Source of the DNA: JAQUOA01 sp037443785
GTDB taxonomy: Bacteria > Bacteroidota > Ignavibacteria > UBA10030 > UBA8401
Length of the DNA stretch: 64,000 nucleotides
Reading direction: 5' to 3'
Assembly (NCBI GenBank): GCA_037443785.1
Contig: JBBINR010000005.1
Coordinates: 65,969-129,968 of the forward strand
Below, piece by piece: positions 27,398 to 36,308 of the stretch (position 1 is its first letter; each line of letters starts with the position of its first letter). Made by a program: the position numbers and the translations under genes. The notes beneath the pieces are model-generated. The model made no database searches. It had not been told where the DNA came from and worked only from the letters and a program-made list of their open reading frames with translations.

Positions 27398-28428
27398 AAC
27401 CATTGAAATGGCTTGCTCCGTTTTCATTGATCTATGGATGTATTGTTATAATTCGGAATTGGTTCTTTGATATAGGTGTGTTAAAAGTGACGGATGTCGG
27501 TGTGCCGGTAATTTCGGTGGGCAATATTACGGCTGGTGGAACGGGAAAGACGCCGATAGTGAGTTCTGCCGCTCGCGTTTATCGTTCGCTTCATAAAAAG
27601 ACGGCAATCATCAGCAGAGGATACGGAAGAAAAAGCAGCGGGACTGTAGTTGTCAGTGACGGCACAAACATCAATACTTTGATGGAAGAAACCGGTGACG
27701 AAGCATCTATGCTTGCACAGCAATGTCCCGAAACAATTGTTATTGTTGATGAAAATCGAGTTCGCGGCGCGCGGAAGGCGATTGATGACTTCAATGTTGA
27801 AGTGATTCTTCTTGATGATGGTTTTCAACATCGATCGATACGGAGAACAAAAGATATTGTTCTTGTTGATTCGACACGATCACCGTTTGAGACAATGATG
27901 CTTCCGGCAGGATTTCGCCGTGAGCCGTTACGGAGTTTACGACGAGCAGATTGTGCTATTGTCACAAAGCTTGAGGGGATACCTGAGCGAGAGGAGATTT
28001 GGGAAAAAATTGATGGATTCGGAATTTCCAGGGGATTTACGAGTTCCGTAGAATGTACAGGATTAAAAAATATTACCAACGGCATCATGCAATCGTTGGA
28101 GATGCTTCGAGGGCATTCGGTCGTTATGTTTAGCGGAATTGCATCACCCGAAAATTTTTTGAAGTCTGTCAAATCCTTTGGATCGATAATAAAAAAAGAT
28201 TTTCGTTTCCCCGACCACCATGTTTATCGTGAAAAAGAACTTGTAGAGATTATCGATGCGTATCATTCGCTGAAAGCGGACATGATTGTTACGACGGAAA
28301 AAGATATGGTTCGTCTCCAGCCCTTTTTACCGGTGTTTAAAGCTGTCCCTCTTTTTGCATTGCAAATAGAGGCAGCTATTCATCAAGATGCCGAGTGGAG
28401 AAAATTTTTAACTGAAGCGGTGCTATGA
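27394..28428 (+). CDS. lpxK: Tetraacyldisaccharide 4'-kinase
   Basis: A 344-residue inner-membrane-associated P-loop kinase that phosphorylates the 4' position of the lipid A disaccharide. I choose the GTG at 27394 (GTGA overlap with the preceding stop), which gives the typical KPLKWLAPFSLIYG N-terminal membrane-associating segment; a GTG at 27361 would add 11 residues. The P-loop is VGNITAGGTGKTPIV (near 40-54), and LDDGFQHRSI (near 140) is the family hallmark. It overlaps the next gene by four bases. Confidence 0.95.
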   Translation: MKPLKWLAPFSLIYGCIVIIRNWFFDIGVLKVTDVGVPVISVGNITAGGTGKTPIVSSAARVYRSLHKKTAIISRGYGRKSSGTVVVSDGTNINTLMEETGDEASMLAQQCPETIVIVDENRVRGARKAIDDFNVEVILLDDGFQHRSIRRTKDIVLVDSTRSPFETMMLPAGFRREPLRSLRRADCAIVTKLEGIPEREEIWEKIDGFGISRGFTSSVECTGLKNITNGIMQSLEMLRGHSVVMFSGIASPENFLKSVKSFGSIIKKDFRFPDHHVYREKELVEIIDAYHSLKADMIVTTEKDMVRLQPFLPVFKAVPLFALQIEAAIHQDAEWRKFLTEAVL

Positions 28429-29138
28429 AAATTGCCGTAACAGATAATGGAAATGAAGGGAAGCGCAAGTTGTATCTCGATTGGCTGAATGAGCTTCATC
28501 CTGAGGCAGAAGTTTCCGTTATATCCTATAGCACTCATTCAGGTGACGATCTGAAAGATTTTGACGGAATATTGCTTACGGGCGGCGAAGATGTAAATGC
28601 AGAACGATCTCGCGCAATACCGAAAGAACTTGTCGGAATTCCGAATCTTGCTCGGGACGAGTTTGAATTAAAAGTGATCGACAGCGCGGTGAAACAAAAT
28701 ATTCCAATATTTGGAATTTGCCGTGGACTTCAGATTGCCAATGTATATTTCGGTGGAACACTTATTGCCGACTTGGAATTTTCAGGATTTAGAAAACATA
28801 AATCATCGGCAAATGAGCCTGAACATCGGCACAAAGTCCAAACCGTTGAAAGAACCATTGTCCAAGAGTTGGGTGGAACGCAGGGTGAAATAAATTCATA
28901 TCACCATCAGGCGGTAGACCGCGTAGGAAATGAACTGATAGCGTCGAGTTTTTCCGATGATCACGTCGTGGAATCATTGGAATGGAAAAATAAATCAGGT
29001 CGCTCATTTTTACTGTTAGTGCAATGGCATCCCGAGCGGATGATGGATAAAAAAAATCCGTTTGCCGTTGCTATCGGGAAACGATTTATCAATGAAATTC
29101 AAGAATCAATTACTCTTAATTTAAAACCAACGCAGTGA
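28425..29138 (+). CDS. Class I glutamine amidotransferase-like hydrolase (peptidase C26, gamma-glutamyl-type)
   Basis: A 237-residue cytoplasmic protein of the PuuD/gamma-glutamyl-GABA hydrolase type. The nucleophile elbow is GICRGLQIANVYFGGTL (Cys near 99), with GGEDV near 50 and QWHPERM near 205 providing the catalytic His-Glu. It may hydrolyse gamma-glutamyl amides. It closes the smc-lpx run. The 49 bases after it hold a weak inverted repeat and the start region of queA. Confidence 0.85.
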   Translation: MKIAVTDNGNEGKRKLYLDWLNELHPEAEVSVISYSTHSGDDLKDFDGILLTGGEDVNAERSRAIPKELVGIPNLARDEFELKVIDSAVKQNIPIFGICRGLQIANVYFGGTLIADLEFSGFRKHKSSANEPEHRHKVQTVERTIVQELGGTQGEINSYHHQAVDRVGNELIASSFSDDHVVESLEWKNKSGRSFLLLVQWHPERMMDKKNPFAVAIGKRFINEIQESITLNLKPTQ

Positions 29139-29187
29139 TGCGTTAATCATCTCATAATGGGCTGATGCCCGAAAGGAATAGTGTGCA

Positions 29188-30225
29188 ATGAAACTATCCG
29201 ATTATAAATATCCAGTACCGCGAAATCTTATCGCAAAAACTCCCGCAAAGCCCAGAGATCATGCGCGCCTGCTGGTAGTCAATCGTGCCGAGGAAACGCT
29301 TGAAGACAGACACTTTTACGACATCGTCGATTATTTTGAAAAAGGCGATTCGATTATCGTCAATGAAACAAAAGTGTTTCAAGCAAGATTGATCGGGAAA
29401 AAGGAAAAGACTAACGCGAAAATTGAAGTTTTCCTTCTTCGCCAGTTAGATCGGAAGAGCAATATTTGGGATGTCATTGTTGATCCTGCACGGAAAGTGC
29501 GTATTGGCAACAAGATCTATTTTGATGACGGCAATCTCTGGTGCGAGGTTATCGACAACACAACATCACGCGGACGCACGGTGCGATTCAATTACACGGG
29601 TGATTTTTTTAAGGTGATCGATAAAATTGGTTTGACCCCGCTTCCGCATTACATCAAACGTGAACCGACACCGAAAGATAAAGAATCATATCAAACGATC
29701 TTCGCAGAGCAAGTGGGAGCCGTTGCGGCGCCGACGGCCGGTCTTCATTTCACGAAGCAGCTTGTGAACAAGCTCGAAAAGAACGGGGTGAATTTCGCTT
29801 CCGTGCTGCTGCATATCGGACTTGGAACATTTCGTGCTGTCGAAGTCGAAGATTTAACGAAACACAAAATGGATTCGGAATATTTTGAAGTGAACGAAAG
29901 CGCCGTGAAGATCGTGAATAAGTCAATCGATTCGCGAAAAAAAGTATGCGTTGTTGGAACGAGCGCGATGCGCGCTGTTGAGTCCAGTGTTACTACGGAA
30001 GGACATTTGAAAGTTCTGCGCGGCTGGACCGATAAGTTCATTTTTCCACCGTATGATTTCAAGATCGCCGATAAGATGATTACGAATTTTCATATGCCGG
30101 AGTCGACACTGCTGATGCTTGTTTCTGCGTTTGCAGGGCACGATTTGACGATGCGCGCCTATAAACATGCGATCAAAAAGGGATATCGCTTTTATAGTTA
30201 CGGCGATGCTATGCTCATTATATAG
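29188..30225 (+). CDS. queA: S-adenosylmethionine:tRNA ribosyltransferase-isomerase
   Basis: A 345-residue enzyme that builds epoxyqueuosine on tRNA from the ribosyl group of SAM. Family hallmarks are LSDYKYPVPRNLIAKTPAKPRDHARLLV at the N-terminus (partial motif LIAKTPAKPRDHARL), AAPTAGLHFT near 188, HIGLGTFRAVE near 212 and NFHMPESTLLMLVSAFAG near 302. Complete. It is 9 bases before the permease gene. Confidence 0.96.
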   Translation: MKLSDYKYPVPRNLIAKTPAKPRDHARLLVVNRAEETLEDRHFYDIVDYFEKGDSIIVNETKVFQARLIGKKEKTNAKIEVFLLRQLDRKSNIWDVIVDPARKVRIGNKIYFDDGNLWCEVIDNTTSRGRTVRFNYTGDFFKVIDKIGLTPLPHYIKREPTPKDKESYQTIFAEQVGAVAAPTAGLHFTKQLVNKLEKNGVNFASVLLHIGLGTFRAVEVEDLTKHKMDSEYFEVNESAVKIVNKSIDSRKKVCVVGTSAMRAVESSVTTEGHLKVLRGWTDKFIFPPYDFKIADKMITNFHMPESTLLMLVSAFAGHDLTMRAYKHAIKKGYRFYSYGDAMLII

Positions 30226-30233
30226 ATGGATCG

Positions 30234-32099
30234 ATGACACACTTTCTTTCACTTCAATTCTTTACGACACTCGTCGTTAACCTTATCGTCTTGGCGGTGT
30301 TTGGTTATTTGTTGACCCGCAAAGATTTGCTTGCCTATTTTTCCAAAGGCAAGTGGTGGTTGACGTGGTTATCGATTGCGATCATCACGTTGATGGATGA
30401 ATTAACATCTATCTTTTATGCGCCGAGCGAAGCGTTTCGATTTATCGGTTTAAACGCGATCGCATTCATTGCTATTACATCGCTGCTTATTCGTTTTGTA
30501 TCGATGCGAATGGTGGAGATTGCTGAGATTCTTGAATTTCACGGCATTAAAGGGGGCGGCGTTTATTCTTTTTCTTATCTGGTGCTTGGTCCGACCGTTT
30601 CATTTATCGCCGTTGCATCCATTATTGTCGATTATGTCTTAACGGCAAGTCTTTCAACGGTTAGTGCTGTTGAAAATGGAATGGGATTTATCCACTTAAC
30701 AGCGGCAGGGAAATTTGTTTTCCAACTCGCAATCATCTGGTTTGTGGCATTCTTGAATATTTTGGGAATTAAAGAAAACGCTAAATTTACGTTTGGAATA
30801 TTTGTTGTTGCGGCAGTTGTTCTTCTCAATTTGTTGACGTCTGGAATTTTCCATCTTGGCCCGCACAACTGGAGCGCAGTAGGTCAGAGTTTTACCAATA
30901 TCACACTGGATCTTGATAAAGGAAATATTTTCCAGGGATATTTCTATATCATTATTGGAATCTCGAGCTGTATTTTAGCGTACTCCGGTATTGAGTCGGT
31001 CGTTCAAACGGCAAGTTTGGTGAAATCGTGGCGCGATGTTGGTAAGGCGTATATTTTCCTTGCACTCACCACCGGTATTTTTACTCCCTTGCTCGCTGCT
31101 CTTGTTTTATCATCCGATATCAATTTTACCGCTCATGAAACTGATCTTATTACTCAGTTTGCTAAAATGGTTGGTGGAATTCCATTTGGTTACGTCGTTG
31201 GAATTCTTGCAAGTATTTTATTGATGATGGCAGTAAATACGGCGTACGTTGCTTCCTCCGAGTTAATGGAGCGAGTTGCTCATCGGTATGGATTTCACTG
31301 GATAATCAAGACCAATAAAAGACAGTCGCTGTATCGGATTCATATCGCCAATGCAATCTTTTATACGTTCATCATTTATGTTACCGGTGGAAATCAGAAA
31401 ATTCTTGCCGAGATGTATGCAATCGGACTGCTGGCAAGCTTCGCGATTAACATGGGAAGTTTGTTGATCTACAGATATTCCAAAGGAACCAAAGACAGCC
31501 GTGCATTCAATACATCACGCGTTGGTACGTTTATAATCTTCTTAATACTCTTCAGTTGCTTTCTCTATCTCGGATATCATAAACCGTACGGAACCCTGAT
31601 GTGGTCTTCCGTTACCGCTATCTTTTTATTTGTGGGGATCCGCGTTGCACAAAAAAGAGCCCCTGAAATTAAACATATCCAGCAAACCGATCAGCCGTTG
31701 AATATGATTTTTTATCTCGTAGAATCGGAAGCGGAAGAAATTCAAATTTATTTCAGGCGTCCGAAAGAGAACGCGCCGCAGATCGATGATCAATCGTCTG
31801 CCTATATTAGTTTATACCATCCGCGGCAGGGAATCCCGGAGAAAGTCGCTCCGAATCATTTTCGGTTTGCAAGCCAGAATCAGTCGATCTATCAAGGAAT
31901 GACGGAAATATTGTATGCGCTGGATTATGAACTTCCGCATAAAAAAATTACTGTCCATCTTGGATGGCCGACATCGTCGTGGTTTGATCGGTTGTCTATT
32001 GGCGTGATGATTTTCAGCGTTATGCATTTGCCGAAATTGTTCCCCCGTTTTAATTTTGTTATTGAGTATCTTGGTAAAGAAAAATCGGCGGGACATTAA
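30234..32099 (+). CDS. APC-superfamily amino-acid permease with C-terminal soluble domain
   Basis: A 621-residue inner-membrane protein. About 12 helices occupy residues 5-480 with APC features: MDELTSIFYAPSEAFRFIG near 48-66, GGGVYSFSYLVLGP near 103-118 and YSGIESVVQTASLVKSW near 247. The last 140 residues form a soluble domain with no recognised motif, where most simple APC permeases stop. Cargo is unknown, probably an amino acid or amine. It begins 9 bases after queA and overlaps ispD by one base (TAATG). Confidence 0.8.
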   Translation: MTHFLSLQFFTTLVVNLIVLAVFGYLLTRKDLLAYFSKGKWWLTWLSIAIITLMDELTSIFYAPSEAFRFIGLNAIAFIAITSLLIRFVSMRMVEIAEILEFHGIKGGGVYSFSYLVLGPTVSFIAVASIIVDYVLTASLSTVSAVENGMGFIHLTAAGKFVFQLAIIWFVAFLNILGIKENAKFTFGIFVVAAVVLLNLLTSGIFHLGPHNWSAVGQSFTNITLDLDKGNIFQGYFYIIIGISSCILAYSGIESVVQTASLVKSWRDVGKAYIFLALTTGIFTPLLAALVLSSDINFTAHETDLITQFAKMVGGIPFGYVVGILASILLMMAVNTAYVASSELMERVAHRYGFHWIIKTNKRQSLYRIHIANAIFYTFIIYVTGGNQKILAEMYAIGLLASFAINMGSLLIYRYSKGTKDSRAFNTSRVGTFIIFLILFSCFLYLGYHKPYGTLMWSSVTAIFLFVGIRVAQKRAPEIKHIQQTDQPLNMIFYLVESEAEEIQIYFRRPKENAPQIDDQSSAYISLYHPRQGIPEKVAPNHFRFASQNQSIYQGMTEILYALDYELPHKKITVHLGWPTSSWFDRLSIGVMIFSVMHLPKLFPRFNFVIEYLGKEKSAGH

Positions 32100-32788
32100 T
32101 GTTTGTCACAGTAATTATACCGGCAGCAGGCTTTGGCGAGCGGATGGGGGCGACAATCAGTAAACAGTTTTTACTGCTGGATGGTAAACCGATTCTTGCG
32201 CATACCGTGGAACGATTTCAACAATGTACCGCAATCAATGAAATCATTATTGCAACACAGAAGAAGTCATTTTCGGTGATCGAGGAGATTCAAAAAAAAT
32301 ATTTGCTCTCAAAATTACGGTCCCCCATTGAAGGGGGAGAGCGCCGCCAAGATTCTATTGCTAATGCATTGAAGGTAATTGATCCTCGGACAGAAATTAT
32401 TGCAGTTCACGATGCAGTTCGACCTTTTGTGCATACGAAAGAAATTTTACAGTCCATCGAAACGGCGACATATTACGGAGCTTCTATTGTTGCCGTGCGT
32501 GCGAAAGACACAATGAAAAAAGCGGCAACGGATGGCCGGGTGGAAGAGACATTAAATCGATCGTCGCTGTGGAGTGTGCAGACCCCGCAAACATTTCGGA
32601 GAGAGATTCTTCTTGAAGCGTACGATAATGCAGCGAAAGAAAACATTACGGCAACCGATGATTCTTTTCTTGTCGAGAAAATTGGAATTTCTCCGATTAT
32701 TGTTGAAGGAAGCTACGAAAATATCAAAATTACCACACCGGATGATCTGCTGCTGGCAGAATTGCTCTTAAAAAGGTTTGTTCAATAA
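32099..32788 (+). CDS. ispD: 2-C-methyl-D-erythritol 4-phosphate cytidylyltransferase
   Basis: A 229-residue enzyme of the non-mevalonate (MEP) isoprenoid pathway that transfers CMP to methylerythritol phosphate. The nucleotide-binding motif is IPAAGFGERMGATISKQF (residues 6-23), followed by VHDAVRPFV near 103 and SLWSVQTPQTFRRE near 158. Its ATG overlaps the permease stop, so translational coupling is likely. No ispF is adjacent. Confidence 0.95.
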   Translation: MFVTVIIPAAGFGERMGATISKQFLLLDGKPILAHTVERFQQCTAINEIIIATQKKSFSVIEEIQKKYLLSKLRSPIEGGERRQDSIANALKVIDPRTEIIAVHDAVRPFVHTKEILQSIETATYYGASIVAVRAKDTMKKAATDGRVEETLNRSSLWSVQTPQTFRREILLEAYDNAAKENITATDDSFLVEKIGISPIIVEGSYENIKITTPDDLLLAELLLKRFVQ

Positions 32789-32820
32789 ATATTAGTCTTA
32801 TTTAAGATTTGATTCAGTGC

Positions 32821-32852
32821 TTGCATCTGTCTGCTGGAATTTAGTATTTTTG
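32821..32852 (+). promoter_or_regulatory. Bacteroidota-type promoter upstream of plsY
   Basis: TTG at 32821-32823 and TATTTTTG at 32845-32852 fit the Bacteroidota consensus TTG-N(about 20)-TAnnTTTG, with 21 bases between the elements. It lies 40 bases upstream of the plsY ATG at 32892, in the 103-base gap after ispD. Confidence 0.5.
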
Positions 32853-32891
32853 TTTTAGAAAGTATTCATTGTCAAAGGGGACATTAGATTC

Positions 32892-33569
32892 ATGGAAAAT
32901 CTTGCCATCGTTTTATTTTTGAGTTATCTCATTGGCTCGGTGCCGACAAGTATTATTGCGACAAAATTGGCGAAAGCCGGGGATATCCGAAATTTTGGCA
33001 GCGGCAATGCCGGCGGGACCAATGTGTTAAGGATGCTGGGCTGGAAGATCGGCGTGGCGGTAATTCTATTTGATCTCTTTAAAGGAGCGTTTGCATCATA
33101 TTATATTCCACAAATGTTCTGGAACCCAAATCCACTTCCGTTCAACAACGCAACTCCATTTCAAGATTACACCGTTGTCCAAATTCTTTGTGGCATCGCT
33201 GCAGTTTTCGGACATATTTGGACACTCTTTGCGGGATTTAAAGGAGGAAAGGGAGTTGCAACCGGAGCGGGAATAATTCTTGGATTGGCACCAGTGGAAT
33301 TTGCTGTTGCGATCGGTGTGTTTGCAATTGTTTTTCTTGCGTGGCGGTACGTATCCCTCGGATCTATCCTTGCCGCGATGGCAATTCCGGTGACAATGGT
33401 TGTCCGCGAAAATATATTTAACGTCAATATTCAAGGATATCATACGCTTGTCTATTTTGCAGCGGGAATAAGTTTGTTGATCATCTTTACGCATAGAGAA
33501 AATGTGAAGAGGTTACTGGAAGGGAGAGAAAACAAATTGACAAGCTTTAAAGGTTCAAAACGTTCATAA
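32892..33569 (+). CDS. plsY: Glycerol-3-phosphate acyltransferase PlsY
   Basis: A 225-residue inner-membrane enzyme using acyl-phosphate to acylate glycerol-3-phosphate, the first step of phospholipid synthesis. Five or more hydrophobic segments and the three conserved motifs are visible: GSVPTS (near 16), GSGNAGGTNVLR (near 36) and FKGGKGVATGAG (near 116). It neighbours gpsA, which makes its substrate. Confidence 0.95.
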   Translation: MENLAIVLFLSYLIGSVPTSIIATKLAKAGDIRNFGSGNAGGTNVLRMLGWKIGVAVILFDLFKGAFASYYIPQMFWNPNPLPFNNATPFQDYTVVQILCGIAAVFGHIWTLFAGFKGGKGVATGAGIILGLAPVEFAVAIGVFAIVFLAWRYVSLGSILAAMAIPVTMVVRENIFNVNIQGYHTLVYFAAGISLLIIFTHRENVKRLLEGRENKLTSFKGSKRS

Positions 33570-33598
33570 CATTGTTTTATTAATACTCTGAGTTCTCT

Positions 33599-34597
33599 AT
33601 GCGTATTTCAGTTCTTGGCGCCGGAAGCTGGGGAACAACTCTTGCCATAGTTCTTTGTGAAAACTTTCGTGATGTCACGCTGTGGAGTTACCGTGCTGAT
33701 CAAACGGAAGAAATGCGGGAACTTCATACCAACAAAGATTACTTACCTGGAACGATCTTACCTTCTCATCTTAAAGTTACACACGATATTCAAGAAGCTG
33801 CATGGAAAAAAGATATTATCGTAGCGGCAGTTCCGTCTCAATTCCTTCGAAACATCCTTAAAGATATTGCACAATTCGATTTACGGGAAACAATCATTGT
33901 TAATGTTGCGAAAGGAATTGAAAATAATTCCTTGATGACGATGTCCGAAGTAATGCTGGATGTGTTGGAGCACGAGAAAAAAACAAATATTGCCATTCTC
34001 TCGGGTCCAAGTCATGCTGAAGAAGTTGTTAAGAAAATCCCTACGGCTGTGGTGTCCGCATCGTTCAGCGGACGGACGGCAAAGATTATTGCGAACATTT
34101 TCAGCACACCGTATTTTCGAGTGTATGTTTCTGACGATATCCGTGGAGTTGAACTTGGTGGCGCATTGAAAAATGTTATTGCGATTGGCGCCGGTGTTGT
34201 TGATGGTGCCAGATTTGGCGACAATACGAAAGCAGCAATTATTACGCGCGGCATAGCCGAAATGACACGGCTTGGAGATAAAATGGGCGCGCTTCCCCGA
34301 ACATTTTCGGGATTGTCAGGAGTCGGTGATCTTATCGTCACGTGTATGAGCAGGCACAGCCGAAATCGTTTTGTCGGTGAACAGCTTGGTAAAGGAAGAA
34401 AGCTTGATGATATTCTCAACGAGATGATCATGGTTGCAGAAGGTGTTGCAACGTGCCGGTCTGCTGTTGATCTCGCAAAAAAACACCACACAGAGATGGC
34501 GATTTTTTCTGAAGTGTTCAATATTATGTTCGAAGGGAAAGAGCCGCACCGTGCGACCGAAGATTTGATGAGCCGCAGTATTAAAGGGGAACATTAA
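33599..34597 (+). CDS. gpsA: Glycerol-3-phosphate dehydrogenase [NAD(P)+]
   Basis: A 332-residue cytoplasmic enzyme reducing dihydroxyacetone phosphate to glycerol-3-phosphate for phospholipid synthesis. The Rossmann motif GAGSWGTTLA opens the protein, SGPSHAEEV lies near 139, the catalytic Lys region ALKNVIAIGAG near 190 and the FSGLSGVGDLIVTC motif near 238. The gene follows plsY by 29 bases, a functional pair. Confidence 0.96.
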   Translation: MRISVLGAGSWGTTLAIVLCENFRDVTLWSYRADQTEEMRELHTNKDYLPGTILPSHLKVTHDIQEAAWKKDIIVAAVPSQFLRNILKDIAQFDLRETIIVNVAKGIENNSLMTMSEVMLDVLEHEKKTNIAILSGPSHAEEVVKKIPTAVVSASFSGRTAKIIANIFSTPYFRVYVSDDIRGVELGGALKNVIAIGAGVVDGARFGDNTKAAIITRGIAEMTRLGDKMGALPRTFSGLSGVGDLIVTCMSRHSRNRFVGEQLGKGRKLDDILNEMIMVAEGVATCRSAVDLAKKHHTEMAIFSEVFNIMFEGKEPHRATEDLMSRSIKGEH

Positions 34598-34657
34598 CAG
34601 TATCACTGCAGTATATCTTCACAAGAAATCCACGAATTATACCAACATTCCATTGAT

Positions 34658-35524
34658 ATGTTTTTTTCAAAATTATTTCAAAAATATTACCCTGTAATTC
34701 TTTTTGCCGTTTCTCTTGTTGTCGTCGAAAACATTGCTTGGATTATAGAACCAACCGTCTTTGGAAGTGTCATCGATGCATTTATTGATAAAGCGTCCGG
34801 AGAAAGAGAAGTGAAGCTGCTTATTCCGCTCTCGATTTGGATAGGCGTTTTTCTCGTCAATTCCGGTATCGGCGCGTTGCGGCGTGCCGTTGATCCGAAA
34901 ATTTATCTGACAATGTTTGCTAACGTTGCGGTGAATGTCGCAGAGACTTCAAAAGAAAAGGGGTATTCTATCTCGAGAACAGTAGCGCGCGCGGATCTTT
35001 CGCGCGAATACATTCATTTTTTTCAGTATCGTCTTCCTGAAATTATTGAACAATCTATTGCAATTGGCGGAGCAGTAATTGCGCTCTATTTCTTTGATTG
35101 GCGAATTTCATTGAGTTGTCTGTTTATTGTCTTGCCGTTGCTTTTGACGACACGATTGTACATTCGCAAAGTCATGAAACTGCAATCTGATCTTCACGAT
35201 ACCAAGGAAGAAGCGTTTGATATTTTTGCAACGCAGAATCTGGATCAAATTAAAACATATTATCAGCGTATTGCGAAATCCGAGCGACGAATTGCTTATT
35301 GGGGAGCGATGAATTTTGGTTTTATTCGAATTTGTTTGCTGCTTATTTTTCTGCTGGTGCTGTACATTTCGATAGATATTGACGATTTCACCACCGGCAG
35401 TATTTATTCTATCGTCGCGTACCTGTGGACATTTGTCACATCGACGGAATATCTTCCTGAACTTCTCGAAAGTTCGACATCCATTCGCGATATTTCACGT
35501 CGGCTTGATGTTGAAGAGGAGTAA
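34658..35524 (+). CDS. Stand-alone ABC transporter six-helix membrane domain (no ATPase)
   Basis: A 288-residue integral membrane protein with the layout of an ABC exporter membrane domain: a first helix pair (10-75), a segment with ADLSREYIHFFQYRLPEIIEQS, a hairpin of two long helices (about 125-165), the coupling stretch DTKEEAFDIFATQNLDQIKTYY and a last helix pair (215-265). It stops at SIRDISRRLDVEEE, exactly where an exporter's ATPase domain would begin. No ATPase gene follows; the next gene is on the other strand. A free-standing family of this kind (ABC_membrane_3) is known, with unclear function. Confidence 0.75.
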   Translation: MFFSKLFQKYYPVILFAVSLVVVENIAWIIEPTVFGSVIDAFIDKASGEREVKLLIPLSIWIGVFLVNSGIGALRRAVDPKIYLTMFANVAVNVAETSKEKGYSISRTVARADLSREYIHFFQYRLPEIIEQSIAIGGAVIALYFFDWRISLSCLFIVLPLLLTTRLYIRKVMKLQSDLHDTKEEAFDIFATQNLDQIKTYYQRIAKSERRIAYWGAMNFGFIRICLLLIFLLVLYISIDIDDFTTGSIYSIVAYLWTFVTSTEYLPELLESSTSIRDISRRLDVEEE

Positions 35525-35546
35525 AGTGAAGTTAAAAAACTTCGCT

Positions 35547-36272
35547 TTACTGTTTTGGGTTCAATCGAAATTTAAATGGCACCGTGACCCATACGCTAAC
35601 CGGTCCATTGTTCATAATTGCGGGAGTAAACGTCCACTGAACTGCCGCATCTAATGCTGCTTGATTGAAGATATCGGATGTCGATTTGCTTATTTCTGCT
35701 TTCTTCACTTTCCCTTCTTTTGTAATCCATAAGTTTATGTACACGATTCCTTCTACAGCGGCACGCCTTGCTAGCTCAGGATAAAGAGGATTGACTCGAT
35801 TAATTGGGATTGGTGCTTTTTCAATCGGTTGAAAAATTGGCGGTGCTGTTTCTTCATCAACGAGTGTAGTGCCGTCAGGAATAACAAATGAAGTTCCGTT
35901 TGGATCGCCAATATCTTTTCCAATGTCGGCACTATTCATTTGAGTTTGATCGGCGATCGTTGCGTCCAGACTAATCGATGCATCGGGAATTGGAATTGGT
36001 ATTCCTTTTTGTGCTAAACCAATTGATGCGACAGAAATATTTGGTACCGTGTAGGCATCGCCGATGGGCAGAGGTATTGGAATAACCGTTATTTTCCCTT
36101 TCCCAAAATTAGTCGGAAATTCGATCTGCTCTTTTGTTATGTTTGCGTAAATTTTATATGCCGCAATCAACGTCATGTGAAATAGGCCAGCGAGCAATAA
36201 TCCGCTTAAGATATATTTTCTATAAAGATCTCGGAGTTCCAACACACCGTATGTCGCTGATAATGTTTTCAT
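35547..36272 (-). CDS. TonB-family energy transducer
   Basis: A 241-residue protein with an N-terminal membrane anchor (about 20-42), a periplasmic middle section and a C-terminal TonB domain: YPELARRAAVEGIVYINLWI and AALDAAVQWTFTPAI. I choose the ATG at 36272 because GGGAGAG lies about 7 bases upstream on the coding strand; an upstream in-frame codon at 36302 would add ten residues. It would transmit proton-motive force to an outer-membrane receptor. No exbB/exbD or receptor gene is nearby. It lies downstream of the VWA gene, probably in one transcript. Confidence 0.85.
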   Translation of the reverse strand: MKTLSATYGVLELRDLYRKYILSGLLLAGLFHMTLIAAYKIYANITKEQIEFPTNFGKGKITVIPIPLPIGDAYTVPNISVASIGLAQKGIPIPIPDASISLDATIADQTQMNSADIGKDIGDPNGTSFVIPDGTTLVDEETAPPIFQPIEKAPIPINRVNPLYPELARRAAVEGIVYINLWITKEGKVKKAEISKSTSDIFNQAALDAAVQWTFTPAIMNNGPVSVWVTVPFKFRLNPKQ

Positions 36273-36308
36273 GATACTCTCCCGAAAAGATATTGTGTGC
36301 AAAATGTT

